A DNA stretch of 64,000 bases from Pseudomonas sp. 21 (GCF_000955805.1 NZ_JYOA01000010.1:537345-601344); one strand, 5' to 3'; shown: positions 54,532 to 63,955, counted from the first letter of the stretch. The notes: a model not told the origin generated them from the letters alone. Numbers and translations: made by a program.

Positions 54532-55377
54532 ATGACCCCGCTCACCCCCTTCAGCGCTGCCCAGCTCGACGCGACCCTGGCGCGCCTCGGCCTGTCGCCG
54601 GAACGTCCCGCGCCGACGCTGGAAAACCTCGACCAGATGATCGTCGCGGCGTTGCATCACCTGCCTTTCGAGAACCTCGACGTGCTGCTCGACCGGCCCA
54701 TCCTGATCGAGCCGGACGCGGTGTTCGCCAAGGTCGTCGAACATCGACGCGGCGGATACTGCTTCGAGCTGAACAGCCTGTTCGCCCGCCTTCTGGCCAG
54801 CCTGGATTACCGCGTGACCTTGCTGGTGGCACGGGTGCGCTGGGGATTGCCGGCGGATGCGCCACTGACGCCGCAGACGCACCTGCTGCTGCGCATCGAC
54901 CTGCCTGAAGGGCCGCACCTGGTGGATATCGGCTTCGGCGGCCCGGCCTCGCCGAATGCCCTGCCGCTGCGGGTGAACGAAGAGCTGCCCGGTGGCTGGC
55001 GTATCAGCGGTGCGGTCGACGAAGAGCTGGAGATGGCCACGCGCTCGGCGTCCGGCTGGCAGACGCTGTACCGCTTCACCCTGGAGGCGCAGCATTGGGC
55101 CGACTACGGCATGCGCAACTGGTACACCTCGACCTACCCGCAGAGCGTGTTCCGCAACTCCCTGCGCGTGGCGCTCAGCGAGGAGGGCGAGCGGCTGTCA
55201 CTGTTCAACGGGCAATTCAGCCGGCGGACGGCGGAAGGTGATGTCGAGCAGTCCAGCATCGCTGACGCGGATGAGCTGCTGGCAGTCCTGCGCCAGCGCT
55301 TCCACCTGCAGCCCGCGCCGGGAGAGATCGAGGCCCTGCGCAGGCGGTTGGCGCAGTTGTTGCCGCCGACCAGTTGA
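54532..55377 (+). CDS. nat: Arylamine N-acetyltransferase
   Basis: 281 residues, normal for bacterial NAT. The catalytic triad is Cys in RRGGYCFELNSLF, His in TPQTHLLLRID and Asp in HLVDIGFGGPAS; LPFENLDVLL at the N-terminus is conserved. AAAGGAG lies upstream of ATG 54532, 22 bases after the cupin gene, so the three genes from 53266 form one unit. It acetylates arylamines and hydrazines with acetyl-CoA. Confidence 0.97.
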   Translation: MTPLTPFSAAQLDATLARLGLSPERPAPTLENLDQMIVAALHHLPFENLDVLLDRPILIEPDAVFAKVVEHRRGGYCFELNSLFARLLASLDYRVTLLVARVRWGLPADAPLTPQTHLLLRIDLPEGPHLVDIGFGGPASPNALPLRVNEELPGGWRISGAVDEELEMATRSASGWQTLYRFTLEAQHWADYGMRNWYTSTYPQSVFRNSLRVALSEEGERLSLFNGQFSRRTAEGDVEQSSIADADELLAVLRQRFHLQPAPGEIEALRRRLAQLLPPTS

Positions 55378-55383
55378 GAGGGG

Positions 55384-56043
55384 TTATTGGCCGGAGGCGG
55401 TGACAGTGGCGGGTACGTCGGGTGCCGCACCGATGGCCAGGCGCACGGTACGCCCCGCGAGGTCACTGCGCCGCAGCGTACCGCCCGGCGTGGCGTCGAA
55501 CCAGCGGCCTTGCAGGTCCGAGGCGCTGCATTGCAGTCGCCGCTCGATGGTGGTGCCGGCCCCGGTCGGCGGGAGCAGCCAGCGGCATTGGCCGTCGAAG
55601 ATGATTGCCCCCTTGCGCGGCGGCTCCCAGACACTCGCCGGCAGGTGCTCCCGGACTGTCAGGATGGCGACGGCCAGGTCCGGCTGCACGGCGTCATTGG
55701 GGTGGACGGCGGACTCGCCGTCGAGCTGGATCTGTATGCGGCTGAGCTGCAGGACGCACCCTTCGGCCCGTGTGCTCAGCGGCACCTGGAAGCTCACTCG
55801 CTGCGGTCGCGCTGCATGCCCCGGGGTATTGAACAGGCGATGCCTGAGGTTCTGCCCTGTCGCACCCGGGCAGCTGTTGCCGGCGGACTGGGTGTACTCG
55901 GCGTCGCCTGCCAGCTGGAAGTCGCCGGGCAGGTCGGCCTCCAGGGTGAATTCGTCACTGGCGCAGCCGCCCAGGGCCGTGGCAAGCAGGAAGAGGGCCG
56001 GGGATGAAGCGCGCCGGATGAGCGTGAGAAGGGGACGGAACAT
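55384..56043 (-). CDS. Lipoprotein of unknown function
   Basis: 219 residues. A signal with Arg-Arg start and lipobox ATALGGC (Cys about 27) is followed by EFTLEADLPGDFQLAGDAEY. Several cysteines (SCPGATG, GCVLQLSR, GQCRWLL, LQCSASD) suggest a disulfide-bonded periplasmic fold. No family recognised. Convergent with nat. Start is uncertain: GTG 56073 would add 10 residues. Confidence 0.82.
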   Translation of the reverse strand: MFRPLLTLIRRASSPALFLLATALGGCASDEFTLEADLPGDFQLAGDAEYTQSAGNSCPGATGQNLRHRLFNTPGHAARPQRVSFQVPLSTRAEGCVLQLSRIQIQLDGESAVHPNDAVQPDLAVAILTVREHLPASVWEPPRKGAIIFDGQCRWLLPPTGAGTTIERRLQCSASDLQGRWFDATPGGTLRRSDLAGRTVRLAIGAAPDVPATVTASGQ

Positions 56044-56163
56044 GTAAGGGGCCTGCAGCAGTTGCAACTGCACAGGAGCATCCGCCGATCAGAACGGCGC
56101 CTGAATCGGATTGGTCTCCATTGCTTGTAGGAAATTGGCAGACCAGACGGCGTTATCCGCAGT

Positions 56164-56619
56164 TCAACCGATCATCCCGAAACCGCGTGCCATCAGGCTC
56201 GCCAGCAGCGGCAGGATCATCAGCGCCAGCAGCTCCACGCGGATGGTCATGATCACCAGCTTCGCCTGGCGCTCGCTGGGCGCCGGCACACGCCCGGCCT
56301 TGAGCTCGTTGCGCCAGTTGAGGAAGGTCATGGTCGGCAGGATCGACAGCAGCGCCACCAGCACGAAAAGGCCGATCTTGGCGTGGAACAGGCTGTTGTG
56401 CAGGTAGTAGTCCGTCCCCTTGGCGAACCACACCACCCGCGCCGCGCCGGTCAGCAGCACCACACCGGCGCAGGCGCCGTAGGCCAGGTCGACGATGACC
56501 AGGCTGCGCGCCCGCGACAGGTCCAGCGGCAGGCGGAACAGCTGGTGCTCCAGCACCAGCAGGGCGAACAGGATGAAGATCGACAGGTAGTGCAGGTACG
56601 CGGCAATGGCTTGGGCCAT
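56164..56619 (-). CDS. DUF2214 integral membrane protein
   Basis: 151 residues with four membrane spans and conserved His residues in AYLHYLSIFILF and HNSLFHAKIGLF, a pattern often linked to heme or metal binding but without proof here. AGGAAG precedes ATG 56619. 36 bases separate it from the next gene, on the same strand. Function unknown. Confidence 0.92.
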   Translation of the reverse strand: MAQAIAAYLHYLSIFILFALLVLEHQLFRLPLDLSRARSLVIVDLAYGACAGVVLLTGAARVVWFAKGTDYYLHNSLFHAKIGLFVLVALLSILPTMTFLNWRNELKAGRVPAPSERQAKLVIMTIRVELLALMILPLLASLMARGFGMIG

Positions 56620-56655
56620 GGAGGCTTCCTCGGATGGGGCCTTCTTATTGGGGAT

Positions 56656-57699
56656 TCAGGCTTGGGCCAACGACGCGTGGAAAACCACCCGGTTGCGCCC
56701 GGCCTGCTTGGCACTGTAAAGCGCGGCGTCGGCGCGTTCCAGTGCCTGGTCGACAGGCTCCTCGCCGGCCAGCAGGGTGCAGCCGATGCTCAGGCTGACC
56801 GGCAACGGCCCGCAGGGGAGTTGCACCGGCTCGTGGCCAATCAGCTCGCGCACGCGCTCGGCGATGCGCTGCAGCTCCTCACCGTCCTTCACCTTCAGCA
56901 GAGCGACGAACTCTTCGCCGCCCTGGCGCACCAGCAGGTCGTCCGGCCGCAGCGCGGCGCGCAGGCGGCGGGCGCATTCGCAGAGCACCAGGTCGCCGGC
57001 GGCGTGGCCGTGCTGGTCGTTGATCGCCTTGAAGTGGTCGAGGTCGGCGTAGAGCACGCCGAGCTGCACGTGGCTCTCCCGCGCCAGGCGGCACTCGCGG
57101 TCCTGGAAGGTGTGCAGGCCGCCACGGTTCCACAGCTGGGTCAGCGGGTCGAGCAGGGCCTTGCGCTGCTCGCGGTCCATTTCCACGCGCAGGTCGCGGT
57201 TGCTCTGGATCAGCGTGCGCAATTGCAGGTAGCCCTCGGCGAGGGTGGCGAGGTCGCGGAAGTTGGTCTGCTGCGCCTCGGTCATGCTGCGCGGACGCGG
57301 GTCGACCATGCACAGGGTACCGATGGCCTGGCCGTTGCCGGCGCGCAACGGTCGCCCGGCGTAGAAGCGGATGTAAGGCGGGCCGAGCACCAGCGGGTTG
57401 TCGGCAAAGCGCTCGTCGAGGGTGGCGTCGGGCACCAGCAGGGTGTCCTCGCCGAGGATCGCATAGCCGCAGAAGGATACGTCGCGCGTGGTTTCGCTGG
57501 CGTCCAGCCCCACGCGGGCCTTGAACCACTGGCGCTCCTGGTCGATCAGGCTGATCAGCACGGTATCGACCTTCACCAGGTCCTGGGTCAGCTGGACGAG
57601 GGTATCCAGGTAATGCTCGGCCGGGGTGTCGAGCAGGTTCATCTCATCCAGGGTCTGCTGACGCAGGGATTCGTCAACGGGAATGGGACAAGCCGGCAT
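56656..57699 (-). CDS. GAF-GGDEF diguanylate cyclase
   Basis: 347 residues. An N-terminal GAF domain (about 20-165; SLIDQERQWFKARVGLD, DVSFCGYAIL, FYAGRPLRAGNGQAIGTLC) is followed by GGDEF (about 180-340) with active GGEEF and I-site RPDD. GAGGAGATG precedes ATG 57699. Predicted soluble c-di-GMP synthase regulated by a small ligand or redox at the GAF domain. Shares its strand with the DUF2214 and MATE genes. Confidence 0.95.
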   Translation of the reverse strand: MPACPIPVDESLRQQTLDEMNLLDTPAEHYLDTLVQLTQDLVKVDTVLISLIDQERQWFKARVGLDASETTRDVSFCGYAILGEDTLLVPDATLDERFADNPLVLGPPYIRFYAGRPLRAGNGQAIGTLCMVDPRPRSMTEAQQTNFRDLATLAEGYLQLRTLIQSNRDLRVEMDREQRKALLDPLTQLWNRGGLHTFQDRECRLARESHVQLGVLYADLDHFKAINDQHGHAAGDLVLCECARRLRAALRPDDLLVRQGGEEFVALLKVKDGEELQRIAERVRELIGHEPVQLPCGPLPVSLSIGCTLLAGEEPVDQALERADAALYSAKQAGRNRVVFHASLAQA

Positions 57700-57716
57700 G
57701 GCATCTCCTCAACAGG

Positions 57717-59066
57717 TCAGGGGCTGGCAGGCGCCTGCCAGGCATCTTGGCGTGTCAGCTGCCACGCGTAGCCGGCGAGGACCAGCGCGCGCAGCAACAT
57801 GAAGCATAGGAAGGTTAGCCACAATCCGTGATTTCCCCAGCCCTGCAGCGCGAATCCCAGCGGCAGGCTGGCGGCGCAGGCCAGCAGCATCGCGTTGCGC
57901 ATCTCGCGGGCGCGGGTGGCGCCGATGAACAGGCCGTCGAGCAGGTAGCTCCACATGCCGATGAGCGGCAGGCAGGCGAGGTAGGGCAGGTACTGGTCGG
58001 CGGTGGCGCGCACTTCCGGAATGTCGCTCTGCAGGGCGATGAACAGGTGCCCGAAGACGCTGAAGAAGGCGACGAACAGCAGGCTGGCGATCAGCGACCA
58101 GCCGCAGGCGACCACCAGCGATCGGCGCAGGGCGGTGCGGTCGCGGCCGCCGATGGCGTGGCCGCACAGCGCTTCCACGGCGTGGGCCAGGCCATCGAGG
58201 GCGTAGGCGGTGACCATCAGGCCGTTGAGCAGCAGCGCGTTGGCCGCCACTGTGGCGTCGCCCAGGCGCGTGCCCTGCACCGTGAGCAGGAAGAACACGC
58301 CCTGCAGCGCCAGGCTGCGGATGAAGATGTCGCGGTTGACCATCAGCAGCGGCCGCCAACTGGCCCAGGCGCGCAGGCGTGACCAGTCCGGCAGGCCGGG
58401 GAAGCGCAACAGCGCACCACGGGTCAGCGCCAGGCCGAGCAGCGCGCCGCCCCATTCGGCGGTCACCGCGGCCTTTGCCGCGCCGGCCACGCCCCAGCCC
58501 AGGCCTAGCACGAACCACAGGCTGAGCACGATGTTGATGAGGTTGGTGGTCAGCAGGATCGCCAGCGGTGCGCGGGCGTTCTGCGTGCCGAGGAACCAGC
58601 CGACCAGCGCGTAGGTGGCCAGCGCTGCCGGCAGGCCGAACAGGCGGATGTGGAAGAACTCGCGGGCCAGCACGTCCAGCTCGGGGGATGGGCGCATCAG
58701 CTCCAGCGCGGGGCCGGTCAGCGGCACCGCCAGCAGGCTGAGCAGCAGCGCGAGGCCGAGGGCCAGCAGCAGGCCCTGACCGAGAATCCGCCGCAGCGCT
58801 CCACCGTCTTCACGCCCGGCCGCCTGGGCGGCGAAGCCGGTGGTACCCATGCGCAGGAAGCCCAGTACGCCGACCAGCAGGGTATAGAGCCCGCCGCCGA
58901 CGGCCACGGCGCCCAGCTGGTGCGCGTGTGGCAGGTGGCCGATCACCGCGCTGTCGACCAGGGTGACCAGCGGCACGGAGACGTTGGAGAGGATCATCGG
59001 CGCGGCGAGCGCCCAGACACGGCGGTGGGTTGGCGAATGCCGCCAGGCTTCGAGCAGGGAATTCAT
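57717..59066 (-). CDS. MATE-family efflux transporter, DinF-like
   Basis: 449 residues with twelve membrane spans in two MatE halves. LAAPMILSNVSVPLVTLVDS and GFLRMGTTGFAAQAAGRED mark the DinF subfamily, as do the repeated glycine-rich motifs of half two (ALDGLAHAVEALCGHAIG). GGAGCCCC precedes ATG 59066. Cation-coupled drug or metabolite efflux from the cytoplasm; substrate unknown. Confidence 0.96.
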   Translation of the reverse strand: MNSLLEAWRHSPTHRRVWALAAPMILSNVSVPLVTLVDSAVIGHLPHAHQLGAVAVGGGLYTLLVGVLGFLRMGTTGFAAQAAGREDGGALRRILGQGLLLALGLALLLSLLAVPLTGPALELMRPSPELDVLAREFFHIRLFGLPAALATYALVGWFLGTQNARAPLAILLTTNLINIVLSLWFVLGLGWGVAGAAKAAVTAEWGGALLGLALTRGALLRFPGLPDWSRLRAWASWRPLLMVNRDIFIRSLALQGVFFLLTVQGTRLGDATVAANALLLNGLMVTAYALDGLAHAVEALCGHAIGGRDRTALRRSLVVACGWSLIASLLFVAFFSVFGHLFIALQSDIPEVRATADQYLPYLACLPLIGMWSYLLDGLFIGATRAREMRNAMLLACAASLPLGFALQGWGNHGLWLTFLCFMLLRALVLAGYAWQLTRQDAWQAPASP

Positions 59067-59113
59067 GAGGGGCTCCTGAGCTGGCGCGCAGTATAGCGAG
59101 CCACCTCAGGGGC

Positions 59114-59175
59114 TGTAGGAGCGAGCTTGCTCGCGAACCGCGGAGCAGCTTGCCTTGCAGGTTCGCGAGCCTACG
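59114..59175. repeat. Inverted REP pair, right unit truncated
   Basis: TGTAGGAGCGAGCTTGCTCG then, after a short GC-rich spacer, GTTCGCGAGCCTACG, in which the CAAGCTCGCT core has been lost. Lies after the YkgJ-like gene. Confidence 0.75.
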
Positions 59176-59199
59176 AAAGGCAGAAGGCGCCCTGGGCGC

Positions 59200-59601
59200 T
59201 CAGCCGGTCTTCTTGCGGTAGGCGCAGTAGCCGGGGCGCGGGCCGACCTGCGGGTGGTTGCGGCAGGTGTCCGGGCGCTTGGTGTAGACGGTGCAGAGGC
59301 GGGTCTTGCGGTCGAGGAAGTAGCAGTCGCCGTTGCTGGTGCGGGTCAGGGTGAAGATGCCGCTCTTCTGGTTGAAGCGCTCGACGACGCCTTCCTTCAG
59401 CAGGCGCTTGGCGATGTTCTTCGCCGGTTCGTCGCGCTCGAATTCATCGACGACGCCGATACGGATCAGGTCGTTGACGTTCACCTCCGCTGGCATGGTG
59501 CAGCAGGTGGCGTTGCAGTCCTTGCACAGGCCCGAGGTGTACTTCGCCCAGGTTTCCAGGCGGTCCAGTTCGGCGTTGGCGATCAGCGGTGGTTTTCTCA
59601 T
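59200..59601 (-). CDS. YkgJ-family cysteine cluster protein
   Basis: 133 residues with a CxxCxxxCC cluster (GLCKDCNATCCTMP) and further cysteines in GDCYFLDRKTRLCTVY, RPDTCRNHP and YCAYRK, as in zinc- or Fe-S-binding YkgJ proteins. Function unknown. The start at ATG 59601 gives MRKPPLIANAE; an upstream in-frame start at 59640 is possible and neither has a clear Shine-Dalgarno. Confidence 0.9.
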   Translation of the reverse strand: MRKPPLIANAELDRLETWAKYTSGLCKDCNATCCTMPAEVNVNDLIRIGVVDEFERDEPAKNIAKRLLKEGVVERFNQKSGIFTLTRTSNGDCYFLDRKTRLCTVYTKRPDTCRNHPQVGPRPGYCAYRKKTG

Positions 59602-59705
59602 GGCGGCAAGTCGGTGCGGTAGCGCGAAGGCGCGCATCATAGTGGCCGGCGCGCAGATTTTCTCGGGCTTTCGACGAACAGGGCGGCGACGAACAGCAGG
59701 GCGCC

Positions 59706-60245
59706 CTACAGGGCGGCGATTCCGCCGTTATCGCGCAGATAGTCCCTGAAGGTCGGGTAGCAGATGAGGAACCAGGGCGTGAAACGCTCCGGGTGCGCGG
59801 CCATCTCCGCTTCCAGCTCGGCCAGGGCGACGTAGCGGAAGTCGTCGGCCTCTTCCGGATCGGGGTGCGGCGGTTGCTCGTCGACGGCACCGAACAGGTG
59901 GCCGTACTCGTGCTCGGTCATGCCGTTGGCCAGTTCCAGGCGATAGCTGAACTCGAACAGCTTGCGCAGCTCGACCTGTACGCCCATTTCCTCGCGCAGC
60001 CGGCGTTCGGCAGCGTGCTTCGCGGATTCGTCGGGGTAGGGGTGGCCGCAGCAGGTGTTGCTCCACAGCCCGCCGCAGTGATACTTGCCCGCCGCGCGGC
60101 GCTGCAGCAGCAGTTCACCGGCGCGGTTGAACACGTAGACCGAGATGGCACGGTGGCGCAGCCCGAGATGATGGGCCTGGTGTTTTTCCATCGTGCCGGT
60201 CGGGTTGTCGTGTTCGTCGACCAGGATCACCTGGATATCGGCCAT
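59706..60245 (-). CDS. idi: Type I isopentenyl-diphosphate delta-isomerase
   Basis: 179 residues. The catalytic Cys is in SNTCCGHPYP, the catalytic Glu in TEHEYGHLFG, with RRAAGKYHCGGLW and RRLREEMGV completing the Nudix-related fold. Interconverts IPP and DMAPP in the isoprenoid pathway; since IspH makes both products, type I enzymes are dispensable in many bacteria. ATG 60245 is preceded by GGAGATTTCC. Length normal. Confidence 0.96.
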   Translation of the reverse strand: MADIQVILVDEHDNPTGTMEKHQAHHLGLRHRAISVYVFNRAGELLLQRRAAGKYHCGGLWSNTCCGHPYPDESAKHAAERRLREEMGVQVELRKLFEFSYRLELANGMTEHEYGHLFGAVDEQPPHPDPEEADDFRYVALAELEAEMAAHPERFTPWFLICYPTFRDYLRDNGGIAAL

Positions 60246-60295
60246 GGAAATCTCCTGCGGGTGAGCCATCCGTGCTCAGCGTAGACGGATGGCAT

Positions 60296-60745
60296 TCAGC
60301 CCTTGCGGATCATCCAGATGCCAACGGCGATGGCGGCCATGCCGGCGATCTTCAGGGCGCTCACTGGGGCTTCCTTGAAACCGGCCCAGCCGAAGTGGTC
60401 CAGCGCCAGCGCCATGCCCAGCTGGCCGGCGAGCACCAGCACCATGAACATCAGTGCGCCGACGCGCGGCGCGGCGAAGGCCGCGATGAAGATGAAGAAC
60501 ATCCCCAGGAAGCCGCCGCACCACTGCCACCAGGGCATCCCGCGCATCGCCGCGAGGCTGGGGAATTCGCGGTTGGCCAGGGTCAGCGCGAGCAGGCCGA
60601 GCATGCCGACGAAGAAGGAAATCAGCGCGGCGGCCAGCACGCTGGACACCTGCTTGGCCAACTGGCCGTTGATGCCGGCCTGAAGTGGCAGGCAGGCGCC
60701 GGCGATCAGCGGCAGGACGAACAACCACCAGGGTGGCGTAGGCAT
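60296..60745 (-). CDS. Small DMT-superfamily membrane protein, YdcZ-type (DUF606)
   Basis: 149 residues with five membrane spans, corresponding to half of a DMT transporter. LPLQAGINGQLAKQVSSVLA, ISFFVGMLGL and GGFLGMFFIF are characteristic of DUF606. Such halves may act as dimers. GGAGTTTCCC precedes ATG 60745. Substrate unknown. Confidence 0.93.
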   Translation of the reverse strand: MPTPPWWLFVLPLIAGACLPLQAGINGQLAKQVSSVLAAALISFFVGMLGLLALTLANREFPSLAAMRGMPWWQWCGGFLGMFFIFIAAFAAPRVGALMFMVLVLAGQLGMALALDHFGWAGFKEAPVSALKIAGMAAIAVGIWMIRKG

Positions 60746-60871
60746 GGGAAACTCCGGAAAGGGTCGGCTAGCAGGGCAGCGAAGGGCTGGCCTGCGGTCG
60801 ATCGAGAATAGTTAGCCGCGTAGTATGCACCAGTCGGGAGCATCGCTCCCGCCCCGATGGAGGTCCCGACC

Positions 60872-61273
60872 ATGACCACCCGCGCTTCCCGCGTATTGAG
60901 CGTCCGCATCGAGCGGCCGCGCGATACTGCCTACGAGTTCCTCGCCGACCCGACGAACTTCCCCTACTGGGCTTCAGGGTTGTGCAGCTCCATCGAACCG
61001 CTGGAAGGTGATCTCTGGCTGGCGCAGACGCCCCAGGGCCCCATGCGCGTGCGCTTCTCGCCGCGCAATGGGTTCGGCGTGCTCGACCACGACGTGCTGC
61101 CCGAACAGGCGCCGGCCATTCATATCCCGCTGCGGTTGATCGCCAACGGCGATGGCTGCGAGTTGCAGTTGACCCTGCTGCGCCAGCCGCAGATGGACGA
61201 CGCCACCTTCGAGCGCGATGCGCAGTGGGTGGAGCGCGACCTGCAGGCGATCAAGGTGTTGCTGGAGGGGTGA
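60872..61273 (+). CDS. SRPBCC (START-like) domain protein
   Basis: 133 residues: MTTRASRVLSVRIERPRDTA, YEFLADPTNFPYWASGL, then beta-strands and the long C-terminal helix ERDAQWVERDLQAIKVLLEG. This is the Bet v 1-like fold used to bind hydrophobic ligands. GGAGG lies 8 bases before ATG 60872 and outweighs an earlier start at 60857. No partner gene adjacent. Confidence 0.92.
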   Translation: MTTRASRVLSVRIERPRDTAYEFLADPTNFPYWASGLCSSIEPLEGDLWLAQTPQGPMRVRFSPRNGFGVLDHDVLPEQAPAIHIPLRLIANGDGCELQLTLLRQPQMDDATFERDAQWVERDLQAIKVLLEG

Positions 61274-61283
61274 CTGCTCGGAC

Positions 61284-61363
61284 CTGCAGGAGCGCCTATG
61301 GGCGCGAGCCCAGGATCGGATTCCAGCGCCGCCTCGAGCGATCGCGGATGAATCCGCTCCTAC
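61284..61363. repeat. Degenerate REP-like palindrome related to GGAGCGGACTC family
   Basis: Begins GCAGGAGCGCCTATGGGCGC and ends CGGATGAATCCGCTCCTAC with GATCGGATTCCAGCGCC inside; arms partly pair. A diverged relative of 18285/18496. Confidence 0.6.
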
Positions 61364-61443
61364 CCACATGCTGAACCTGGTGCAGGAGTGGACGCCGTCC
61401 GTGATGGGCCTCCGGCCACGCCAGAGCATCCTGGATAACGTCA

Positions 61444-63468
61444 TTACAGCCGCGCCGCCAGCTCTGCACCCTCGCGGATCGCCCGCTTGGCATCCAGCTC
61501 CCGCGCCACGCTGGCGCCGCCGATGACGTGGTAGCGCAGGTTCTGCGCCGCCAGCGTCGGCTGCAGTTCCAGCAGCGGCTCCTGCCCGGCGCAGATCACC
61601 ACGTTGTCGACCGCCAGGCACTGCTCCTGGCCGTCGATGCGCAGGTGCAGGCCGTCATCGTCGATGCGCAGGTATTCCACGCCGCCCAGCATGCGCACGC
61701 CGTGATGCTTGAGGTGCGCGCGGTGCACCCAGCCGCTGGTTTTGCCCAGCCCGGCGCCGGGCTGGCCGGCCTTGCGTTGCAGCAGCCAGAGTTGCCGCCG
61801 TGGGGCGGCGGCGACTGGCGGAATCAGCCCACCGCCGGTGGCGTTGTCCAGGTCGATGCCCCACTGGCCGAGCCACTCGCCCAGCGGCTGCGGGCCGTCG
61901 CGTTCGGTCAGCAGGAAGCTGGCGACGTCGAAGCCGATGCCGCCGGCGCCGACCAGTGCGACCTTCTCGCCCACCGCTGCGCCGCGCAGCACGTCGAGGT
62001 AGCTGAGCACCTTGGCGTGGCCGATTCCGGGAATCGACGGCGTGCGCGGCTGGATGCCGGTGGCGACTATCACCTCGTCGTACTCGCCGCTCAGTTCGCC
62101 GCGCCGGATGCGCCGGCCCAGTTGCACCTCGACACCCAGTTCGCCCAGGCGTACGGCGAAGTAGCGCAGCGTCTCGTGGAATTCCTCCTTGCCCGGCACG
62201 CGCTTGGCCAGGTTGAACTGCCCGCCGATCTCCCCGGCGGCTTCGAACAGAGTCACCCGGTGCCCGCGCTCGGCGGCGACGCAGGCGGCGGACAGCCCGG
62301 CCGGCCCCGCGCCGATCACCGCGATGCGCTTGTGAACGCGTGCCTTGCGGTAGCGCAGCTCGGTCTCGAAGGCTGCGCGTGGATTGACCAGGCAACTGGC
62401 GCGGCGGTTGGCGAAGGCGTGGTCCAGGCAGGCCTGGTTGCAGGCGATGCAGGTGTTGATCGAGTCCGCGCGCCCGGCGGCGGCCTTCTCCACGAACTGC
62501 GGGTCGGCCAGCAGCGGCCGGGCCATGGAGACGAGATCGGCGTGGCCCTCGGCGAGCAGCCGCTCGGCGACTTCCGGCGTGTTGATGCGGTTGCTGGCGA
62601 TCACCGGCACGCGCAGTTCGCGGCGCAGGCGCGCGGTGACGTCGGCGAAGGCGGCGCGCGGCACCGAGGTGACGATGGTCGGCACCCGCGATTCGTGCCA
62701 GCCGACCCCGGTGTTGAGCAGGTCGATCCCAGCGCCTTCGAGGGCTCGCGCCACGGTGCGCACCTCATCCCAGCTGTTGCCGCCGTCCACCAGGTCGAGC
62801 AGCGACAGGCGGTAGCTGATCACGAAGCGCTCGCCCAGCGCGCGGCGGGTGCGGCGGACGATCTCCAGCGGCAGGCGCATGCGGTTGCCCAGGTCGCCGC
62901 CCCAGCGGTCCTGGCGCTGGTTGGTGCGCGGGCAGAGGAACTGGTTCAGCAGGTAGCCTTCGCTGCCCATGATCTCCACGCCGTCGTAGCCGGCGGCGTG
63001 GGCGAGCTTGGCGCAGCGCACGAAGGCGGCAATGGTGCGCAGGATGCCGCGCTCGGAGAGCTCGCGCGGGGCGAACCAGCTGATCGGCGACTTCACCGGC
63101 GAGGCCGAGACCACCAGCGGGTGATAGCCGTAGCGTCCGGCATGGAGAATCTGCAGCAGGATGCGCCCGCCCTCGCGGTGCACCGCCTGGGTCAGGCGCC
63201 GGTGCGCCGGCACCTGCATTCCGCTGGTGAGGCTGCTGCCCAGCGGCAGCAGCCAGCCTTCGCGGTTGGGCGCAAAGCCGCCGGTGATGATCAGCCCGAC
63301 ACCGCCGCGTGCCCGCTCGCGGTAGTAGGCGGCGAGCTTGCCGAAGTCCCACAGGCGGTCTTCCAGGCCGGTGTGCATCGAGCCCATCACCACGCGGTTG
63401 CGCAGTTGAATCGGGCCCAGGTCGAGTGGGGCGAGCAGGTGAGGGTAGGGCGAGGCGGCGGACGACAT
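61444..63468 (-). CDS. fadH: 2,4-dienoyl-CoA reductase FadH-like flavoprotein
   Basis: 674 residues, as E. coli FadH. The N-terminal FMN TIM barrel has RNRVVMGSMHTGLED, ILHAGRYGY and WHESRVPTI (catalytic His/substrate contacts). The 4Fe-4S site is CIACNQACLDHAFA...C (CX2CX3CX11C). The C-terminal part has FAD/NAD(P)H Rossmann motifs GAGPAGLSAACVAAERGH and GAGGIGFDV. It reduces dienoyl-CoA intermediates of unsaturated fatty-acid breakdown. MSSAAS at 63468 is preferred over a start six codons upstream. Confidence 0.95.
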   Translation of the reverse strand: MSSAASPYPHLLAPLDLGPIQLRNRVVMGSMHTGLEDRLWDFGKLAAYYRERARGGVGLIITGGFAPNREGWLLPLGSSLTSGMQVPAHRRLTQAVHREGGRILLQILHAGRYGYHPLVVSASPVKSPISWFAPRELSERGILRTIAAFVRCAKLAHAAGYDGVEIMGSEGYLLNQFLCPRTNQRQDRWGGDLGNRMRLPLEIVRRTRRALGERFVISYRLSLLDLVDGGNSWDEVRTVARALEGAGIDLLNTGVGWHESRVPTIVTSVPRAAFADVTARLRRELRVPVIASNRINTPEVAERLLAEGHADLVSMARPLLADPQFVEKAAAGRADSINTCIACNQACLDHAFANRRASCLVNPRAAFETELRYRKARVHKRIAVIGAGPAGLSAACVAAERGHRVTLFEAAGEIGGQFNLAKRVPGKEEFHETLRYFAVRLGELGVEVQLGRRIRRGELSGEYDEVIVATGIQPRTPSIPGIGHAKVLSYLDVLRGAAVGEKVALVGAGGIGFDVASFLLTERDGPQPLGEWLGQWGIDLDNATGGGLIPPVAAAPRRQLWLLQRKAGQPGAGLGKTSGWVHRAHLKHHGVRMLGGVEYLRIDDDGLHLRIDGQEQCLAVDNVVICAGQEPLLELQPTLAAQNLRYHVIGGASVARELDAKRAIREGAELAARL

Positions 63469-63659
63469 GGAAGCGCTCTTGGGCAATCAGGTCCTGCCAC
63501 CCTAACGGGCTGGCGGTGGGGCGGTTAACGGCCCGGCTGCCGTGCCGTTCGGGCATTTCGGTCAAGCGCTTCGGTTGACAGGAGCGCCACAGCTTCCAGA
63601 CTGAAACCCATGGCAGGGCTGCAAGGCCCCGATCGCAGGCTGAAGTGACGGAGGTCGTC

Positions 63660-63848
63660 ATGAAAGCGATAAGAACAAGACACGCGCGCCATTACCTGCT
63701 CGCTGCCCTCATCGGCGTGGCGCTGCTCGGGCTGCATGAATCCCTGCAGCCGGAGCGCGCGCAATCCGCCTGTCGCCCCGACGGCGACAGTATCTCCTGC
63801 GCCTACCCGCCCATTGCCCATTTGGGGGTACTTGGCAGTGCGTTCTGA
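63660..63848 (+). CDS. Short hypothetical protein with signal sequence
   Basis: 62 residues. MKAIRTRHARHYLLAALIGV then ALLGLHESLQ is a basic plus hydrophobic N-terminus (export signal or anchor); the rest has two cysteines (SACRPDGDSISCAYPP) that could form a disulfide. GGAGG lies 5 bases before ATG 63660. No family recognised; it may be a secreted micro-protein or a spurious ORF, but the good ribosome binding site supports it. Confidence 0.6.
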   Translation: MKAIRTRHARHYLLAALIGVALLGLHESLQPERAQSACRPDGDSISCAYPPIAHLGVLGSAF

Positions 63849-63955
63849 GTGACGTACTGACGCGCGTCAATGCGCCGCAAACCGCCGGCGTGCATGGTCT
63901 GCCCCGCTCAAAGCTGGCGCATTGCGCCCGCTTGGCTATCTTTTAAGCAGCAAGG

